A stretch of 9,712 nt of DNA, from assembly GCA_012518745.1 (NCBI GenBank), contig JAAYRM010000055.1, forward strand, positions 1-9,712, given 5' to 3'. Made by a program: the position numbers and the translations under genes. Source of the stretch: Tissierellia bacterium (GTDB lineage: Bacteria; Bacillota; Clostridia; Tissierellales; Tepidimicrobiaceae). The notes below the pieces were generated by a model. The model was given only the letters and a program-made list of their open reading frames with translations. It did no database searches and was not told the DNA's origin. Below, in pieces: positions 7,028 through 9,712 of the stretch; position 1 is the first letter of the stretch, and every line of letters begins with the position of its first letter.

Positions 7028-9095
7028 ATATTTATTGGAGATAGGTACGGAGGAATTGCCCGCTGGTTTTATAGAAGGAGCCTTAGAACAGCTTAGGAAT
7101 TTAACGGATGGGATGTTGAAGGAGAAGAGGATCGGTTATGGGACCATGGAGACCTATGCAACACCGAGAAGGCTAACCCTAATAATAGGGGAGTTGCAGG
7201 ATGGCCAGGAGACCTTGGAGGAACTCGTGAGGGGACCAGCCAAGAGGATAGCCTACGATGAGGATGAAAACCCCACAAAGGCGTTGCAGGGATTTATGAG
7301 GGGCAAGAATATTTCCTCTGAGGATATCCATATCGGAGAGCATAATGGAGAGGAATATGTCTTTGGAAGGATAGTAGATGAGGGTAGGAGTACGGGGGAT
7401 ATCCTGGCCGAGAATATGGCCAATATCATAAAATCCATAGTATTCCCTAAATCCATGAGATGGGGAGGTAAGAATCTCAGATTTGCCAGGCCCATAAGAT
7501 GGCTGGTATCCATCTTGAATGATGAGGTATTGCCCTTTGAATTGGAAGGGATAGTGGCCGGTAATATTACAAGGGGCCATAGATTCCTAGGGAGCGATAG
7601 CATAGAGTTGGTTTCGATTGACGAATACTTTGATATATTAGAGGATAATTATGTAATAGTGGATCAGGAGAAGAGAAAGGAGATAATACGATATAGATCG
7701 GAGAGGCTAGCTAAGGAGAAGGGCGGGAATATGCTATTGGTGGATGGCTTATTGGATGAGGTTGCCAATATAGTGGAGTATCCAACCCCCATAATCGGCA
7801 GGATCAAGGAGGAGTACTTAAGGCTGCCAAGGGATGTAATAATAACTCCGATGGTGGAACAGCTACGCTTCTTCCCAGTTGTAAGCGATAAGGGGAGGCT
7901 CCTCTCCTATTTCATCACCGTCAGGAATGGGGATGAGAACCATATAGATATAGTTAGAAGGGGAAATGAAAAGGTATTGGAGGCTAGATTAGAGGATGCC
8001 AAGTTCTTCTACTATGATGATATAAAGCAGAAGCTGGAGGACTATGTGGAGCCATTGCATAGGATAGTATTCCAGGAGGAGCTCGGGACATTATATGATA
8101 AGACGATTAGGGTTGGCAAATTGGCCAAGAAGGCCGGCGATTTCCTCGGGGTTGGTCAGAAGACCCAGGATAGCGTAAGTAGGGCTGCCCATCTTTCAAA
8201 GGCGGATCTGGCTACCAAGATGGTCAATGAGTTCCCCGAGCTGCAGGGCAAGATGGGCATGGAATATGCGCGGCAATCGGAAGAGGATGAGATAGTGAGC
8301 ACCGCCATATATGAGCAGTACTTGCCTAGGTATGCGGGCGATGATCTGCCGACCACAACCGCAGGGGCTCTGTTGAGCATTGCGGATAAGCTGGATACCA
8401 TATCGGGAATCTTCGCTATAGGGATACAACCCACGGGCTCCCAGGATCCACATGGATTGAGGAGGCAGGCTCTGGGTATAATCAATATAATATTGGATAG
8501 AAGGTGGAATCTGAATATAAGCGAATTGATCGATTTCGCATTGTATATATATGTAGAGCACAATAACTTGGTGTTCGATTATAATAGCGTCAAAGAGGAT
8601 ATTATGAAATTTATCCAGGGCAGGATAAAGAATTTGCTTATGGATATGGGCATAAGATATGATATAGTCGATGGGGTAATGAGTACCGGGATCCGCAATA
8701 TATATGATTTAAAGCTAAGGGCGGATAAATTGAATCATTATCTGGAACAGGAGGGCTTAGCAGATGTGCTATTCGCCTTCAATAGGGTAATTACCCTGGC
8801 TAAGGAGGCTCCATCCGATGAGGTGAAGAGGGATCTATTGGTTGAGAAGGATGAACTGGAGCTATATAATATATTCAATGCTATCGAGGAGAAGATCTTG
8901 GATAGCCTGAATAACAAAGCATATGATGAGGCATTGGAACAGTTTATAGCACTGAAGGAACCCATAGATAATTTCTTCGACAATGTGATGGTCATGGTAG
9001 AAGACGAGGATATAAGGGAGAATAGGCTGAACCTATTGAGGAAGATATCCGAGACCATGCTCATGATTTGTGACCTATCGAAACTGGTGAAGTAG
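7017..9095 (+). CDS. glyS: Glycyl-tRNA synthetase beta subunit
   Basis: This is the beta subunit that binds tRNA-Gly for the alpha-subunit active site, about 692 residues and near the usual 690. The N-terminus shows the signature LLEIGTEELPAGF. Family blocks follow in order: KSMRWGGKNLRFARPIRWLV, the VRNGDEN segment near 301-307, the HD-like helical region with RAAHLSKADLATKMV starting near 389, the block with EQYLPRYAGDDLPTTTAG, and PTGSQDPHGLRRQALGI near 471-487. The C-terminal part from about 510 corresponds to the DALR-type anticodon-binding domain, ending with DNVMVMVED and RENRLNLL. The start ATG lies within glyQ, giving an 11-nt overlap that suits fixed subunit ratios through coupled translation. 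A small hairpin covers the stop codon. No frameshift or missing block is seen. Confidence 0.98.
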   Translation: MSNRYLLEIGTEELPAGFIEGALEQLRNLTDGMLKEKRIGYGTMETYATPRRLTLIIGELQDGQETLEELVRGPAKRIAYDEDENPTKALQGFMRGKNISSEDIHIGEHNGEEYVFGRIVDEGRSTGDILAENMANIIKSIVFPKSMRWGGKNLRFARPIRWLVSILNDEVLPFELEGIVAGNITRGHRFLGSDSIELVSIDEYFDILEDNYVIVDQEKRKEIIRYRSERLAKEKGGNMLLVDGLLDEVANIVEYPTPIIGRIKEEYLRLPRDVIITPMVEQLRFFPVVSDKGRLLSYFITVRNGDENHIDIVRRGNEKVLEARLEDAKFFYYDDIKQKLEDYVEPLHRIVFQEELGTLYDKTIRVGKLAKKAGDFLGVGQKTQDSVSRAAHLSKADLATKMVNEFPELQGKMGMEYARQSEEDEIVSTAIYEQYLPRYAGDDLPTTTAGALLSIADKLDTISGIFAIGIQPTGSQDPHGLRRQALGIINIILDRRWNLNISELIDFALYIYVEHNNLVFDYNSVKEDIMKFIQGRIKNLLMDMGIRYDIVDGVMSTGIRNIYDLKLRADKLNHYLEQEGLADVLFAFNRVITLAKEAPSDEVKRDLLVEKDELELYNIFNAIEEKILDSLNNKAYDEALEQFIALKEPIDNFFDNVMVMVEDEDIRENRLNLLRKISETMLMICDLSKLVK

Positions 9096-9116
9096 ACCCC
9101 GATTATGGGCTACTTC
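9089..9116 (+). other. Imperfect hairpin over the glyS stop codon
   Basis: GAAGTAG (9089-9095, including the TAG stop) pairs with CTACTTC (9110-9116). After a bulged A, CCC (9097-9099) pairs with GGG (9107-9109), closing a 7-nt loop. No T-run follows, so it does not look like a standard intrinsic terminator. It could stabilise the glyS 3' end or influence translation of ccpN. Chance pairing is possible. Confidence 0.3.
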
Positions 9117-9122
9117 CCAATT

Positions 9123-9138
9123 AAAAAGGATGGTGATC
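9123..9138 (+). promoter_or_regulatory. Extended ribosome binding site for ccpN, overlapping a three-codon ATG frame
   Basis: AAAAAGGATGGTGATC matches the extended anti-16S sequence AAAGGAGGTGATC except for one extra T inside GGAGG. GGTGATC (9132-9138) is an uninterrupted 7-nt complement to the 16S tail. The GG pair at 9132-9133 is 8 nt before ATT at 9142. The same stretch spells ATG-GTG-ATC-TAG at 9130-9141, in frame with and directly before the ATT. Confidence 0.55.
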
Positions 9139-9141
9139 TAG

Positions 9142-9712
9142 ATTCAATTAACTGAGAGGCAGGAAAAGATCATAGATATAGTTAGGGATAACGAACCCAT
9201 TACTAGCGAGAAGATTGCTAATAGATTGGAGCTTGCAAGGGGTACCCTCCGACCCGATTTGGCCATACTCACGATGTCCGGGATATTGGATGCGAGGCCA
9301 AAGGTGGGCTATTTCTATACGGGGAAGACCAGCTTCAACTTGATATCGGAAAAGATAGAGGGGATAAAGGTATCCGAAAGGAAGTCCATGCCGATAGTGG
9401 TGGACGAGGAGGTCTCTGTATATGATGGCATAGTTACCATGTTCCTAGAGGATGTTAGCAGTATCTTCATTACATCCAATGGCTATCTGACCGGGGTGGT
9501 ATCTAGGAAGGATTTCCTAAAGAATTTAATCGGCGGCATGAACCTCCACAAGACTCCCATAGGTGTAATTATGACGAGGATGCCCAATATAATAACGGTT
9601 GCTATGGATGAGAGCATATTGGATGCTGCTGTCAAGATAATAGAGCACGAGATAGATGGCCTCCCCATCGTGGAAGAGGTAGTGGACCCGGAAGGGGATA
9701 GGGCCTATAAGG
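9142..9712 (+). CDS. ccpN: CcpN-type transcriptional regulator (HTH plus two CBS domains), 3'-truncated, apparent ATT start
   Basis: This is the first 190 codons of a protein of roughly 210 residues; the 3' end lies beyond the window. The N-terminus LTERQEKIIDIVRDNEPIT and the helix-turn-helix core (residues about 20-60, ending ARPKVGYFYTGK) closely match CcpN/YqzB of Bacillus. Two CBS domains follow: about 79-135 (VDEEVSVYDGIVTMFLEDV, GVVSRKDFL) and from about 141 (IMTRMPNIITV, DGLPIV). CcpN represses gluconeogenic genes in B. subtilis, and the CBS pair senses nucleotides. The frame is blocked by TAG at 9139-9141. The first codon after it, ATT, aligns with the family start and has a ribosome binding site. 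The first ATG, GTG or TTG downstream is TTG at 9226, which would remove part of the HTH. The position after glyQS is conserved. A regulator of pyruvate phosphate dikinase is expected next but is not visible. Confidence 0.88.
   Translation, partial: MQLTERQEKIIDIVRDNEPITSEKIANRLELARGTLRPDLAILTMSGILDARPKVGYFYTGKTSFNLISEKIEGIKVSERKSMPIVVDEEVSVYDGIVTMFLEDVSSIFITSNGYLTGVVSRKDFLKNLIGGMNLHKTPIGVIMTRMPNIITVAMDESILDAAVKIIEHEIDGLPIVEEVVDPEGDRAYK

Noticed and set aside
9130..9144. TAG as a read-through or pyrrolysine codon, giving a ccpN start at ATG 9130
   Set aside because: TAG is used as an ordinary stop for several genes here (era, glyQ, glyS, DUF4342), and ATG 9130 abuts the only upstream G-rich bases, so it lacks a properly spaced ribosome binding site. 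ATT initiation is the simpler reading.
1..9712. Repeated short strings such as GGATATAGAT as dispersed repeats or CRISPR-like units
   Set aside because: They are irregularly spaced, in coding frame, and explained by frequent Asp-Ile, Arg and Gly codons. No regular repeat-spacer pattern exists.

Overview
The window is a tightly packed stretch of chromosome with every supported gene on the + strand. It looks like a Gram-positive, endospore-forming member of the Firmicutes, most likely Clostridia or Tissierellia. The evidence is the sporulation gene yqfD, the gene order yqfD-phoH-ybeY-dgkA-era-recO-glyQ-glyS-ccpN (the B. subtilis yqfD-to-ccpN neighbourhood with changes), split alpha/beta glycyl-tRNA synthetase genes, a lipoprotein of the YerB/DUF3048 family, and strong AGGAGG-type ribosome binding sites. 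By eye the composition is of intermediate GC. The coding strand is strikingly purine-rich, arginine is mostly AGG, and isoleucine ATA is common. That codon style is often seen in thermophiles, but I treat it only as a hint.

Layout: (1) 2-757, the 3' part of yqfD. (2) 771-2228, phoH and ybeY, linked to RNA metabolism and ribosome quality. (3) 2237-2941, a membrane protein fusing a DgkA-type lipid kinase to a PAP2-type phosphatase. (4) 2954-3991, a DUF3048 lipoprotein. (5) 4002-5660, era (ribosome assembly GTPase) and recO (recombination mediator). (6) 5661-6053, a small DUF4342 protein with a UBA-like N-terminus and one hydrophobic segment. (7) 6054-6136, the only sizeable gap before glyQ, holding a perfect 16-bp inverted repeat. 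(8) 6137-9095, glyQ and glyS, overlapping by 11 nt. (9) 9142-end, the 5' part of a CcpN-type HTH-CBS regulator. From yqfD to DUF4342 the gaps are 0-27 nt, so this block is probably one transcription unit. The hairpin at 6056-6094 may separate it, fully or partly, from glyQS-ccpN. No gap exceeds 300 nt, and I see no rRNA, tRNA, CRISPR, insertion sequence or phage-like segment.

This is essentially a conserved housekeeping cluster, and I do not see a hidden new system in it. The points that deserve a second look are: the ccpN reading frame, which appears to start at ATT directly after a three-codon ATG-GTG-ATC-TAG; the absence of a glycine T-box leader before glyQS; the missing HDIG phosphodiesterase gene between phoH and ybeY; the kinase-phosphatase fusion and lipoprotein sitting where a cytidine deaminase gene lies in B. 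subtilis; and a YbeY in which a usually conserved Asp is Tyr.
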